Part shown: positions 29,201-36,194 of the stretch, piece after piece
Position numbering within the stretch: position 1 is the first letter of the stretch
How the letters are laid out: every line of letters starts with the position of its first letter
Origin: Berberis thunbergii
Taxonomy: Eukaryota > Streptophyta > Magnoliopsida > Ranunculales > Berberidaceae
Direction: 5' to 3'
Length of the DNA stretch: 64,000 nucleotides
NCBI GenBank assembly: GCA_003290165.1
Contig: QNQO01009193.1
Span: 62,001-126,000, forward strand
Program-made: the position numbers and the translations under genes
Notes under the pieces: generated by a model
What the model was told of the DNA's origin: nothing
Database searches by the model: none
The model's input: only the letters and a program-made list of their open reading frames with translations

Positions 29201-30204
29201 TGACCCGTCCCTTTTATAGGATTATGATTCTTTATTACGATAAATCGGTATTATCTGTCTTTTTCATAAAATAAGAAAATAAGTCATTTTTTGCTCCATT
29301 GTTTTCCTTTCTAACAGGTTGTCTCCCTCAGTCTGTTCCCTAGAGTGTCACATGCCTACAACATCGTAAAGTATTCAGCAGAAAAAACCACAATTTTCTT
29401 CTAGGATGGAGAATTGACAAATAATGGGCCAAAGTATGACATACTTGAGATTGGAAGGTAGTCGAGTCTACGTCAATAATTATTTATTTACTTATGGAAT
29501 TCACTTTGGCTCTCAAATGGGTTTCTTCTCAAAATATCTCTCGATTTTGTAATTCATTCCATCGTCTATTTCTAAAACAAAATTGAGTTGGTGATCCATT
29601 ATCAATCACTTCACCTCACCAGTCAATCAACAAGTTTTAACATTTATGACATATACAATACGGAAGCAGGAACAGGAAGTTAGTACAAGGTTTGCAGAAC
29701 GAAAACCTTACCTGAAACTGACTTTGGAGTAGTTCAAAATCCAATAGAAACTGCTCGTTTCGCGGCGGAAAATCTCTGCTCAACGCAGTTACCCTCTTCT
29801 GCATTTTGTTCCTGAAAGTATCACCAAAGTTTTAGGGGAGAGAAAAAAAATAATAAAAAATAAATAAATAAACCCTAGAAATATCTACTCAACCAAAAAG
29901 ACAGTTTTTTTATGCAAATAAAAGCAGGAAAAGATTGGTGATCGTTCGAGGGAAGGAAAGAAAGTGACGAACTTACGAAGATTCTCGAATTGAGTCTTCA
30001 GACTTTTGGCGGGAAGTTATCTGCAAAACAGTATTGAGATTAAAGAAAAAAATTTGATTTCAACTAAAGACGTGAATTGAGAAAGAAGAGATGGAATTGC
30101 GGGAATACCCCAAGGTACAGGTTGAAGAGATCGATCAAAGCGGCTCGGGCTGGATTGAATTGGTAGCTTCTAGAAGCTGCAGCAGCTCTGTGATTTTGTT
30201 CCAT
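1855..30204 (-). CDS. MED23: Mediator complex subunit 23 (MED23), 5' two thirds, 14 exons
   Basis: Joined minus-strand exons match plant MED23, a subunit of the Mediator complex that links transcription factors to RNA polymerase II in the nucleus. Exons, 5' to 3': 30109-30204, 29977-30020, 29712-29811, 23681-24664, 19768-19999, 9203-9420, 8868-9081, 8331-8611, 7176-7259, 6609-6703, 4779-4941, 4457-4702, 2064-2234, 1855-1968. They total 3,042 nt (1,014 codons) with no stop or frameshift, all introns are GT-AG, and phases agree at every join. Plant MED23 proteins are, from memory, about 1,600 residues, so roughly the last third lies beyond base 1. The start is the ATG at 30204, giving MEQNHRAAAASRSYQFNPAR. 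Introns 3, 4, 5, 8, 10 and 12 hold transposon remains. The gene looks functional from sequence; cDNA would confirm the long introns. Confidence 0.9.
2235..4456 (-). other. MED23 intron 12 (2.2 kb)
   Basis: The intron runs from donor GTTTAT to an acceptor ending TTGGCAG. It contains the TIR element at 3103-4036. Near 2655-2800 the plus strand has an open run (MEFFADDIFTRFRRPLVVFE, then a stop after about 47 residues) that I do not recognise. The remainder is AT-rich without features. Confidence 0.75.
3103..4036. mobile_element. Non-autonomous TIR element in MED23 intron 12
   Basis: Bases 3103-3245 recur in reverse complement at about 3890-4036. Shared blocks include TTTTGAGTTTG, TTATGCNTATTTGAGTCTG, CCCTCAT and TCAATGNAANTCAATATA. 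The 0.65 kb centre is non-coding and CA/CT-rich. Arms of about 140 bp around a non-coding centre fit a Mutator-like or other TIR element. The target duplication is not clear. Confidence 0.65.
4457..4941 (-). CDS. MED23: MED23 exons 11 and 12
   Basis: Exon 11 (4779-4941) encodes YHGKSKALINDVAKL and KRGDHRTFRLAENLCMNTIL. Exon 12 (4457-4702) encodes GPSEFTETLNRIAIMSLAIT, TIKTRGIAEVEHLIYL and LATCQHTWSEKTLRYFPPLI, ending IQAWQQ. Intron 11 is 76 bp. Frame is kept at both joins. Confidence 0.92.
5904..6193. mobile_element. Foldback MITE in MED23 intron 10
   Basis: The two halves of this 290-bp unit are reverse complements of each other over nearly their full length. Shared blocks are GTGTTCNGTTGCAT, GGAATCCATGAGG, ACATCTAGA and GATCAATG-TGGGAA. 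The ends read ATGGTGTGTTCGG and its complement. A foldback of this size with GTGTGTTCGGTTGC-type ends resembles Tourist/PIF-Harbinger MITEs, but the TAA/TTA target duplication is imperfect. The rest of intron 10 (4942-5903 and 6194-6608) holds no gene that I can identify. Confidence 0.65.
6609..7259 (-). CDS. MED23: MED23 exons 9 and 10
   Basis: Exon 9 (7176-7259, 28 codons) encodes VIPSIAMVETYVRLLLIHPN plus SLFRSHFT. Exon 10 (6609-6703, 95 nt) encodes TLIHRNQNIFSKTGVSTLLL and EILNYRLLPLY, ending with two bases of an arginine codon. Both match consecutive blocks of plant MED23. They are too short to stand out as reading frames and were found from splice sites and homology. Intron 9 (6704-7175) is 472 bp and shows nothing notable. 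Confidence 0.88.
7260..8330 (-). other. MED23 intron 8 (1.07 kb) with possible LINE endonuclease relic
   Basis: The donor is GTAATG at 8330 and the acceptor ends TTTGGCAG at 7260. On the opposite strand (7650-8060) the translation shows WDISWLISMDFNVIHF and, about 200 bp on, ASPRIGFDHSAIIL. These resemble the GGDFNVIRF and SDHxPILL motifs of the LINE endonuclease domain, but each lacks a key residue (MDFN for GDFN, FDH for SDH). Assignment is tentative. Confidence 0.5.
7650..8060 (+). pseudogene. Probable LINE endonuclease-domain relic
   Basis: Two motifs at the right spacing (MDFNVIHF, then FDHSAIIL) recall the C-terminal half of the apurinic-type endonuclease domain of plant LINEs. A stop follows EDECEGF. 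No flanking LINE sequence was identified, so this is a weak call. Confidence 0.4.
8331..9420 (-). CDS. MED23: MED23 exons 6-8
   Basis: Exon 6 (9203-9420) encodes HCWQEWLIFSDLFFFLMKSG and RTNHVTWLLAQVIRIEIV. Exon 7 (8868-9081) encodes ITRKILSFHKED and NPQSILLDFISSSQTLRIWS. Exon 8 (8331-8611) encodes MMDYMNLDDRSIGMFW and CPLPMSLLSGLSINLCLKLA. All are strongly conserved in plant MED23. Introns 6 (121 bp) and 7 (256 bp) are short and clean. Exon 6 completes the codon left open by exon 5 across the 10.3 kb intron. Confidence 0.92.
10385..10880 (+). pseudogene. LINE ORF2 C-terminal (zf-RVT) relic, plus strand
   Basis: The plus strand reads DDGWIWKNDRKHGFSVHSLF, the usual start of the zf-RVT region of plant LINE ORF2 proteins (W-W-dG-FSV-SL). 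In shifted frames FLMWT-like, K-V-LSNRGIN and HFLLNCG-ANLIWSHFF follow, which are the downstream parts. Frameshifts and stops break it. Only the C-terminal domain remains. Confidence 0.6.
11441..11633 (+). repeat. Direct repeat flanking a 125-bp segment
   Basis: The segment gtatttacacaaata followed by gtaaataaacatgagg occurs at 11441-11475 and 11601-11633, just left of the gypsy insertion. The text between contains TATAAAGG (near 11526), so it may be an older LTR or another relic. Nothing more can be said. Confidence 0.45.
11670..12370 (+). repeat. 5' LTR of the first gypsy element, 3' end missing
   Basis: It matches the 3' LTR to about 12357, then runs through a repeated ccatatttccc into reverse transcriptase sequence. 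It has lost about 11 bp covering the TATA box that the 3' LTR keeps (TATATAAGG at 15082-15090), so even its promoter is damaged. Confidence 0.85.
12371..14642 (+). pseudogene. Gypsy pol remnant: RT end, RNase H, integrase, chromodomain-like tail
   Basis: The reading starts at the catalytic FFDDILIYS of reverse transcriptase (about 12385) and continues through the connection region to an in-frame TGA at 12719. RNase H follows with its ETDASGYGLGAVL and YEKELMAI motifs, interrupted by a TAA near 13005 and another near 13092. Integrase (13214-14056) has the HHCC zinc finger ending CNICQRNKH and the DDE core. D is present in MDFIEG and in TDKDK, and the glutamate is in the HPQTDGPSEVVN region. 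A stop follows PSSC at 14056. The tail shows LIEWKGLPVF, a stop at 14566, then ATWEDFELIRQQ, typical of a chromodomain. Dead copy. Confidence 0.88.
14643..14654 (+). other. Polypurine tract of the first gypsy element
   Basis: GGGGGGAAGAAT lies directly before the TG of the 3' LTR, the position of the plus-strand primer in LTR retrotransposons. Confidence 0.8.
14655..15332 (+). repeat. 3' LTR of the first gypsy element
   Basis: This 678-bp LTR runs from TGATAGACC to TCATATCA, with a TATA box at 15082-15090. It is followed at once by the GGACT target duplication. It differs from the 5' copy by several indels, so the insertion is old. Confidence 0.88.
18646..19083 (+). mobile_element. Solo LTR
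   Basis: A 438-bp unit begins TGTCACAAC and ends CGTGACA. It has a TATA box (TATAAATA, 18864-18871) on the plus strand about mid-length and no internal retrotransposon sequence on either side. CTAG stands on both sides, and because CTAG is palindromic the ends extend into a 13-bp inverted repeat (CGCCTAGTGTCAC). This is the structure left by recombination between two LTRs. The text resembles plant Copia-type LTRs, but the family is not proven. Confidence 0.6.
19768..19999 (-). CDS. MED23: MED23 exon 5
   Basis: The 232-nt exon encodes DLATSIQRGCLDWERALRCL and then TPSPDWWRRVLLVAPCYK, highly conserved in plant MED23. It enters in phase 0 after acceptor TTGTAG and leaves one base of the next codon before donor GTAATA. 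The following intron is 10.3 kb, the longest in the gene. Confidence 0.9.
20665..21785. mobile_element. Non-autonomous TIR element in MED23 intron 4
   Basis: About 110 bp at 20670-20790 recur in reverse complement at about 21670-21785. Shared blocks include CAATCAACCG and TGCACGTGAGCTCAACT. The interior is rich in CT repeats (cttcaacctccacc) and has no coding capacity that I recognise. Long arms and a non-coding centre suggest a Mutator-like non-autonomous element, but the exact ends and target duplication are not clear. Confidence 0.55.
22808..23330 (-). pseudogene. LINE 3' end with zf-RVT remnant and A tail, minus strand
   Basis: On the minus strand a degenerate zf-RVT motif is visible: CETSPETIIDLLHCD, then AIWRYIFNLIGLR. 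These match the C-x-ET-HLL-HC and W-Y-F-G-W pattern of plant LINE ORF2 C-termini. Stops interrupt it. The unit ends in an A tail (T run at about 22808-22816). It is a 5'-truncated, long-dead copy in MED23 intron 4. Confidence 0.5.
23681..24664 (-). CDS. MED23: MED23 exon 4 (largest exon, 328 codons)
   Basis: This 984-nt exon starts DQEQLRAMTESVLIALVIQC and ends LGEPLHGE before donor GTGATA. It contains the conserved early MED23 blocks APRAEFILFSLRSLHSIGYI and WDTFLPSLLS, a serine-rich low-complexity stretch of about 100 residues, and the second conserved block FSHMMNWLINWDQ. It begins and ends in phase 0. No stop codons are present. Confidence 0.92.
24990..25110 (-). pseudogene. LINE ORF2 C-terminal fragment, minus strand
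   Basis: The minus strand reads LWDKVCFAIIWVPWKERNHM followed by IFEGGKKEI. This is the W-IW-ERN-RIF signature at the end of plant LINE ORF2. Only about 40 residues are recognisable. The orientation matches the reverse transcriptase relic 1.4 kb away, so both may be parts of one decayed LINE. Confidence 0.5.
26480..26880 (-). pseudogene. LINE reverse transcriptase fragment, minus strand
   Basis: The minus strand shows the reverse transcriptase block of plant L1-like ORF2: DFRSINLVGGMYMIIAKV, then GAFVKDN, and later EFEKVYNYMNPEF, in the place of the usual DFEKAYD-VNW block. An in-frame TAG (where families usually have Q) and another stop after EFVL show it is dead. The catalytic YADD region is not found. 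It may belong to the same insertion as the LINE tail at 24990-25110. Confidence 0.65.
27345..27490 (+). pseudogene. LINE zf-RVT fragment, plus strand
   Basis: Plus-strand translation gives IWRTKVPPKVCFLKSTIMQG followed by LTVENIVSRV. This is the start of the zf-RVT region at the C-terminus of plant non-LTR retrotransposon ORF2 proteins. The cysteine-histidine part does not follow cleanly. It is a short degenerate relic, opposite in strand to the other LINE pieces of this intron, so it is probably a separate insertion. Confidence 0.55.
27746..28783. mobile_element. hAT-like element carrying an ATP sulfurylase exon
   Basis: The left end reads TAGGGATGGCAATG and the right end, reversed, TAGGGATGACAGTG, a terminal sequence of the hAT type. 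The flanking octamers GGTGTGTT (27738-27745) and TGTGTGTT (28784-28791) differ at one base, which fits the 8-bp duplication of hAT elements. No transposase is present in the 1.04 kb. The middle holds a fragment of a host gene, so this is a non-autonomous gene-capturing element. It sits in MED23 intron 3, and the captured fragment is read on the same strand as MED23. Confidence 0.65.
27952..28248 (-). pseudogene. ATP sulfurylase N-terminal exon fragment inside the hAT-like element
   Basis: The minus strand encodes about 99 residues that match the N-terminal domain of plant ATP sulfurylase (sulfate + ATP to adenosine phosphosulfate, first step of sulfate assimilation). Recognisable stretches are [20 protein letters not shown] and LHFNFMRLNDGSIVNMSLP, preceded by the IDPDGG start of the mature domain. 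The match stops after LPILLAI, where the catalytic region should follow, so only about one fifth of the enzyme is present. The frame stays open and extends upstream to 28368 with unrelated sequence. A non-functional captured exon; expression is unknown. Confidence 0.75.
29712..30204 (-). CDS. MED23: MED23 exons 1-3 (start codon region)
   Basis: Exon 1 (30109-30204) encodes 32 residues ending FNLYLG, a sequence conserved at the start of plant MED23. It stops in phase 0 before donor GTATTC. Exon 2 (29977-30020, 44 nt) and exon 3 (29712-29811, 100 nt) together encode 48 residues including RDFPPRNEQFLLDFELLQ. Introns 1 and 2 are short (88 and 165 bp). Donors are GTATTC, GTAAGT and GTAAGG. The upstream in-frame region lacks a better ATG. 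The next intron is 5,047 bp. Confidence 0.88.
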
Positions 30205-30240
30205 TTTTTGGATATTGGAGAGAATGAAAAGGGAAAGGGA

Positions 30241-30290
30241 GAGACTTGAGAAGAAAAGGAGAGACTTGAGAAGAAAAGGAGAGACTTGAG
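30241..30290 (-). repeat. 20-bp tandem repeat in the presumed MED23 5' leader
   Basis: The unit gagacttgagaagaaaagga occurs twice in a row and is followed by a third half copy. It starts 36 bp upstream of the MED23 start codon. On the transcribed strand it is a pyrimidine-rich CTTCTC tract of the kind common in plant 5' leaders. The transcription start is not mapped, so its place in the leader is inferred. Confidence 0.7.
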
Positions 30291-31009
30291 GCAAAAGAAA
30301 GAAGAGAGGTAGAACACAACACCCACTGAGAAAGAGACTTTGTGAAGAAATAAAATCTGTTGGAAAAAGAGATCAACTGATCTGTGTTGAGTTTTCACTC
30401 ATCACTTCCCTTTGCTTCCTGTTCTTCTTCCCCTTTGTTTCTTCTTCATACTAGATTGTGCCCCCAAAAGCATTCCCTAATTATCAAAAGCCTGAGTTTT
30501 GAATTTCTTACTCTTTTTGTTTTTTTTGTTTTTTTTTTTTTTTTTTGTTTTTAGGGGCATTGGGTTTTAAGTCGGGCAGCGACTACTCACACCACCATTA
30601 GTCTGCTCTCTCACACCATCTACTTTTTTTCTCACACCACCATACTTTCTCACATCACCAATATAAATAATAAACCAACATTTTTCTATTTCTCATTCAA
30701 ATCGAAACTCCATTCCTCTCTCCCCCATTCGAATCTATTCCCTCTCTCACATTCAAATATCTTGCAAATCTCTTCTCACATTCAAATATCTTGCAAAATC
30801 AAAACTAATTTCTTCACTCTCCCTCAAAATCTCTTCAATCTCCCTCAAAATCGAACCCCAAATAACAATCTCCCCAAAAAATTTCAGAAAAACAAAGTAA
30901 TCTCATGTAAACTTCAGAAATATTTTCAATCACAAAAATAAAGTAAACTTCAGAAGAAAAAAATATTCAGAAATCACAAAAAAAATATTTTTCGCATGAG
31001 ACACTGCGA

Positions 31010-33780
31010 GGTTTTGCGTTGATCTGAGCAAACAGTAATAAAATTTGCTGATAACTCAGAGTACTACAACTTTTGTGTTTTGATTAATTTAATAATCGGT
31101 TTCGATCGAGTTCATAATAGTTGGCCGAAATTCAGTAATACTATCCCATTTTTATTACGCAACTTTAGTATTTAAAACATTTTCAAGTGATTAAAGTTTT
31201 GTTAATTAGATAACTCAGATTAATACAATATTTGTGTTTTGATCAACTTGATAATCGGTCACGATTGAGCACGTAAATTGACCGAAAGTCATAAACACTA
31301 TTCCATTTTCATTGCAAAACATATTTGCACAACTTTAGTAAAATGACCAAAACTTGCTCATTTCAAAACATTTTCAAGTGATTCAAGTTGTGTTTATTAA
31401 ATAACTCGGAGTATTATAATTTTTGTGTTTGAATGAGCTTGAGAATCAATCTTGATCAAGCATATAAGTTGGCCGAAAGTCATAGACACTATCTCATTTT
31501 CATTGCAAGACAGATTTGCGTGACTTTAGTAAAATGACTACAAAAAATTTATCATTTACCAACAAAAATGTTTATACGAATTTCAATTTCCTTGTTAATA
31601 GGGTATCATTGTCAACGAAAAAAATTTCATTGAAAAAACCATAAACTTGTTACTTTTTTCCAACAAAATATATTTAGTGGAAAATTTTCCTTTTTAAATA
31701 GGTGGCGAGAAGCATTCCATCAAAACCTAATTTCTCGCCGAATTGATTTAACAACGAAATATTTTTATGGCCACAAAATACTAGTTCCTTAGTAATTCTG
31801 GCATCACCTGAAATGAAATATTTTGTTGCTAAACAATACTAATTTTAACAACAAATTATTTTTCTTATTAATGGAATATTGACACATATTCATATCTCTT
31901 TAGTAAATAAATATATTTTCCTAGACAATAATCACATTATTGGTAATGATTCGGTTCGTTGATAATGATTGATAATTATTTCCATTAGTTTTTTTCTTGT
32001 TAAAGCTCGTATATTAATTTATGGCAACAAAGTAATATTTCATTAAAAATTATTACACTATTGGCAACGCTTTTTATTTTGTCGGAAATAATATATTTTT
32101 TTAATTAAATCTCTGTAGCAAGGAAATAAATATTTTTTTTTGTAATTATAATTTTGTTAGTAGAAAATTGTTTTCTAGGTAAAAAGTGATAATTACTTTC
32201 ATAAAAATTTGTTTCTCGTTAATCACTAACTATTTTGTAGTGACAAATCATAATTTCGTTGGAAATTAGTATACTCAGTACAAGAAATGCGTTATTTACT
32301 AGCAAAATTTTATTTTTCTTATTAATATGTTACTATTTCTAACAGAAATAAATTTTATTGGAAAAGCCATAAAGTTGCCATTTTTTGTAACACAATCTAT
32401 TTTGTTAGCAACTTTTCTTTGTTAAAGAGTTGGGGGAAAATATTCCTTCTAAAAGCAATTTTTACCAATATTATTTAGCAATAAAATAATTCTCTGTAAA
32501 CGAAATTTTAGTTTGTTAGTAATTATGACGCCATTTACAATAAATTGTTTCACTACTAATAAAGATTAATATTATTGACAAATATTTTCTTGATAAATGT
32601 ACTATAACACTTGTTCGTGTCTCTTCAACAATGAAACTAAATTTTTTCTAATTAATTATCATGTTATTACTATGATTTATTTGGTTACTTATAATGAATT
32701 TTTTTTTCATGAAATTTATATATGTTTATAGCTCATAACTTCTTTACAGTGTTAAAATATTATAGGTAACAATTTATTTCATTGCTAAATATTGATAAAA
32801 TTTCCATGAACTTTTTTTTCTTATTAAGGTTCACTTTTTTATTTACAACAATTTAAAATTTTTTCATTGGGGATATAACTAATTTCAATAACATATCTAA
32901 TAATGAAATGTTATTACTATTTTGTTACTAATTATAATAGTGTTATTGATAATTTTTTCCATTGCTAAAAGTGGTAAATATTTCACATAAAACTTATAGT
33001 CGTGAAAATATTTAGTATAATTTATAGTGACAAAATATAATTTATTGGTCTCTGTTATATACGTAGCAACTATTTTTTATCGCAAAAGAAGAATAATTTG
33101 ATTTAATAAGCTATAAGTTAGTTCACACAACATAATTATTCAAATAGCTCGACTGGTAAAGATTGCAATAGATTTTACTATAGGTATATACAAGTTACCT
33201 TGGTAATTATTAACAGTACCTATGAAAACTTCGTTGGTATATTTTCATTTTACCAACGAAAAAGTTATTTGATAAAGGTAGTTACCTTTTCGCACGTCAA
33301 TTTTCCTTGAAGATTCTAAGCTTTTTCGAGAAAAATATTCATAGGTAAATAAAGTTTTCTGACAACAAAACAATTTGTAGGTAAAGATATTTGATTTTTA
33401 CCAACGGATTTTCTTGATAGTTGTCGGTATTACCAGCACCATATTTTCTTGACTTATCATTTGTTTTACCAACAAAAAATTTAATTCCTTGATAAAAACC
33501 TTTAGCTATGGGGATGCCTCCAGGAACCCAATAACGAATTTTTTCTTTGTTAAAAGTTTTTGCAACAAAATTTTGATTTTTGTAAAGATAATTTTTTTTC
33601 TTGAAAAATGCCTTAATTGTTGCTCATTTCAACATTTTCAAGTGATTTAAGTTGTGTTTATTAGATAACTCATAATAGTACTACAACTTTAGTGTTTTGA
33701 TGAGCTTGAGATTGATCTCAATTGAAGGTTTAAATTAGTCGAAAGTTATACTATTTTGCATTTTTTTTCGTTTTGGGTTT
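31010..33780 (+). repeat. Tandem repeat of about 190 bp, split by an insertion
   Basis: Monomers with the blocks TTCAAGTGATT, ATAACTC-GAGTA, TTTGTGTTTTGAT, GGCCGAAAGTCAT and AACTTTAGTAAAATGAC start near 31010, 31185 and 31370. A further copy lies near 33620-33780. The third copy stops after AAAATGAC, and the text resumes after 2.07 kb with TTGCTCATTTC, as expected if something inserted into it. Confidence 0.6.
31536..33612. mobile_element. Possible decayed CACTA-type insertion
   Basis: The insertion that splits the tandem repeat begins CTACAAAAAATTTATCATTTAC. Its other end, reversed, reads CAAGAAAAAAAATTATCTTTAC. This is close to the CACTACAAGAAA-type ends of CACTA elements, but the first bases are lost. 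The 2.07 kb inside is made of many short, related words in both directions (ACCAACAAAA, TTTTGTTGGTAA), like CACTA subterminal repeats. No genes. Confidence 0.4.
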
Positions 33781-33897
33781 GGGTTTCTTTGTTAAGTTAT
33801 GCATATTTATTGGTGGTATAAGTAAGTAAAGAAAAAAAACTCATTGGTGGTATGAGAAAGAGGAAATGGTGGTGTGGAGTAATCGTTGCCTTTAAGT

Positions 33898-36190
33898 TAT
33901 ACTAGTGTACCAGGTGTGTACACTTTCTACACAGTGTTATGCCTTCAGTATACGACCCTGGTCCTTGGGAAGTGCCGGATAGGTTATTAAATTACAACTT
34001 ATGGGTTAGTAGGTTACTATTAAAAATCAAACCTCTCGTCATATTAAAACATACATTGGAAATCAGTAATTCTATTTGGCCGCACGGAAAATAGATATGG
34101 AAATTGAACCGTTTTCGTGAATTCGAATCCAATGTCTCCCCCTCGGACTTGGTTTTCCATGAGTAGTGAGAAAACAGTCTAATGAATAATCAATTTTCTT
34201 CAGTAAATAGACAACCAAACAGTGAAAATTTGCATAACAAGGGAAACAGATTCCATTTCCCAAGATAAATATCTAACCAGACAGACCCTAAATGAAAATT
34301 TGAAATTCATAAAATCACTCCAACATATTTTTGTCCTTTTGCTTTAGGGTTTTGGGTTCAATTGGGCTTTGAGTAGAATTAGGGGCAATTTCGTTACTTA
34401 GCGAGGGCAAATTGGGAATTCGAAAGATGACAAATAACGGATTGACACACAATAAACAATAAAACTTAATTGCAGTTACAGATAGAGAAGGGAAGATACA
34501 GAAAATAGATCATATGGGTAACATCAGTGGAAACAAAAATAAATTAAATAATACAAAAATCTTTGAAGATATTTTGTTTCATGTGAGTACAAATTGGAGA
34601 TGGTGGAATATTAAACTTTTCTTTAGGGCAATTAAGTGATTTTCTTGAAAGAAAAGAGTATTTTGAAAGTTAACAAATAATTAAAAACAATGCTAAGATG
34701 CTTTCCAATTATATCCTTAATCCAATCCGTATAACACGTCAATAAAAATTTGCAAAAACTATTTGAATAGGGGCAAAATCGGCAAAACTTTGGTGTGACA
34801 CATTTTAGCACACTGACAATTCAATTGCCATTATAGTAGTAGATACCAACAACATGCATACGACTATCGGTATCCGACACAGATACAAATTTTTATACAC
34901 ATTCGCCAGAAAATCATAATAGAAGATAAGCTACGGGATATGTACTAACATAATAGTGGTATTGATTCGGGTATGAAACCGATACGAGGATGTGGTAAAT
35001 TTTCAAATTTTAGGGTTGTGAATAGGTAGGATACAATATTAAAATAATAATAATTATATACTTTTATATTAAAAAATAGGATAACATAATTATTAATTAA
35101 TGAATCGTATTTTTAAACCATAAACATAAATGCATGAACACCAAAGTCATACTATTATCATATCATTAATTTGTTAAACACCTAAGAGTTATCATAGCTC
35201 ATAAATATGTGCAGCCTAAACATGCACATCCCATAAAAAAAAGTTAATATCTCATCCTAACCTCACAATTTGTAAAGAAAAATAAGAAAAATAATTTTTT
35301 TTGCCATACTAGGATTGTATCCTAGCAATTGACCATGAGATACACTCTGACTATATTAGGGATGTATCTATAGGTAAGGAGGGTATATCCGACACAGGTA
35401 CAATGGATTTATTGGTGTATCAATGCTTCCTAGGTTTTGAACTATTACTCGTATTCATTCACTTATAGGTCAATATTGCTACAAAAAATCGAACAAACAA
35501 ATCAAACTAACTGAACCGATTGATTCAAATCTGTAAATTTGGTTTGGTTTAATTTCGATTTTGAATATTGGTAAACCATGCATTTCGATTCAATTGATCG
35601 TTTACGTAGTTTTAAAACCGATAAACCAATCTTAGGTTTGGGGAGGCTATTATGGGATCCCTAACTGTATTCTAAAATCAGTCAACTAAAACTTAAGAAA
35701 ATTCATCATGAAATCAAAGTCTTTACTCTCTCTTTAGGGTTAATTTTTTGGGAAATACATGCCATAAATTAAAGGTTTGGGTAGCTTTTTTGGTAATGGG
35801 TAATTTGCACTTTGCCCCCTATTATAAATAGCTAATTAATAAACAGACCCATCATTAATCGGTATTGCACTTTGCCCCCAAGACTAACAGTCAATGTGCC
35901 TTGACCGTGTGTTTTCAAAATATCAATATTTAGATGACTAAAATACCCTCTAAAACCTAAGGTTGAGATTAAATGTTTTATATCTTAAAGAGTTAATCTC
36001 GAAAAAATCAAAATGTTCAATTAAAATGAAAAGCGTATCTCAAAGAGAATCTAACAGTTAAAATAAATACATATTTCTTCATCTTCTTCCCCAACCCATT
36101 CATCTCCCCTCCACCTTCCTCACTGCTAATTAAACTCCCCACCACCACTCGCCGCCTCCATGTTTCCCTCATCCCTATTCTTTCTCATTG
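33898..36190. other. Intergenic stretch without genes
   Basis: No coding region, RNA gene or clear transposon could be identified. Two patches, 34850-34990 and 35320-35420, contain GTATCCGACACAG-type words that recur elsewhere in the window. Near 35805-35890 the sequence ttgcactttgccccc occurs twice, about 60 bp apart, and looks like the edge of a decayed element. Confidence 0.5.
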
Positions 36191-36194
36191 TTTC

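Larger units (their letters stand above)
24665..29711 (-). other. MED23 intron 3 (5.0 kb) with several transposon relics
   Basis: The intron runs from donor GTAAGG to an acceptor ending TTTTGCAG. From right to left it holds about 0.9 kb without recognisable content (28784-29711), a hAT-like element with an ATP sulfurylase exon (27746-28783), a plus-strand LINE piece (27345-27490), a minus-strand LINE reverse transcriptase relic (26480-26880), a (TAA)n microsatellite near 26280-26305, and a LINE tail (24990-25110). The stretch 25190-26280 has no feature I can name. Confidence 0.8.
30574..33890. mobile_element. 3.3 kb TIR element just upstream of MED23
   Basis: The left end GGGCAGCGACTACTCACACC and the reversed right end GGCAACGATTACTCCACACC form matching termini. 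They continue into CACCAT repeats. TTTAAGT stands on both sides (30566-30572 and 33891-33897), a probable target duplication. There is no coding capacity; the inside holds a tandem repeat of about 190 bp and a nested insertion. The element ends 370 bp from the MED23 start codon, so it lies in or next to that promoter. Superfamily uncertain; Mutator-like is my guess. Confidence 0.55.
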
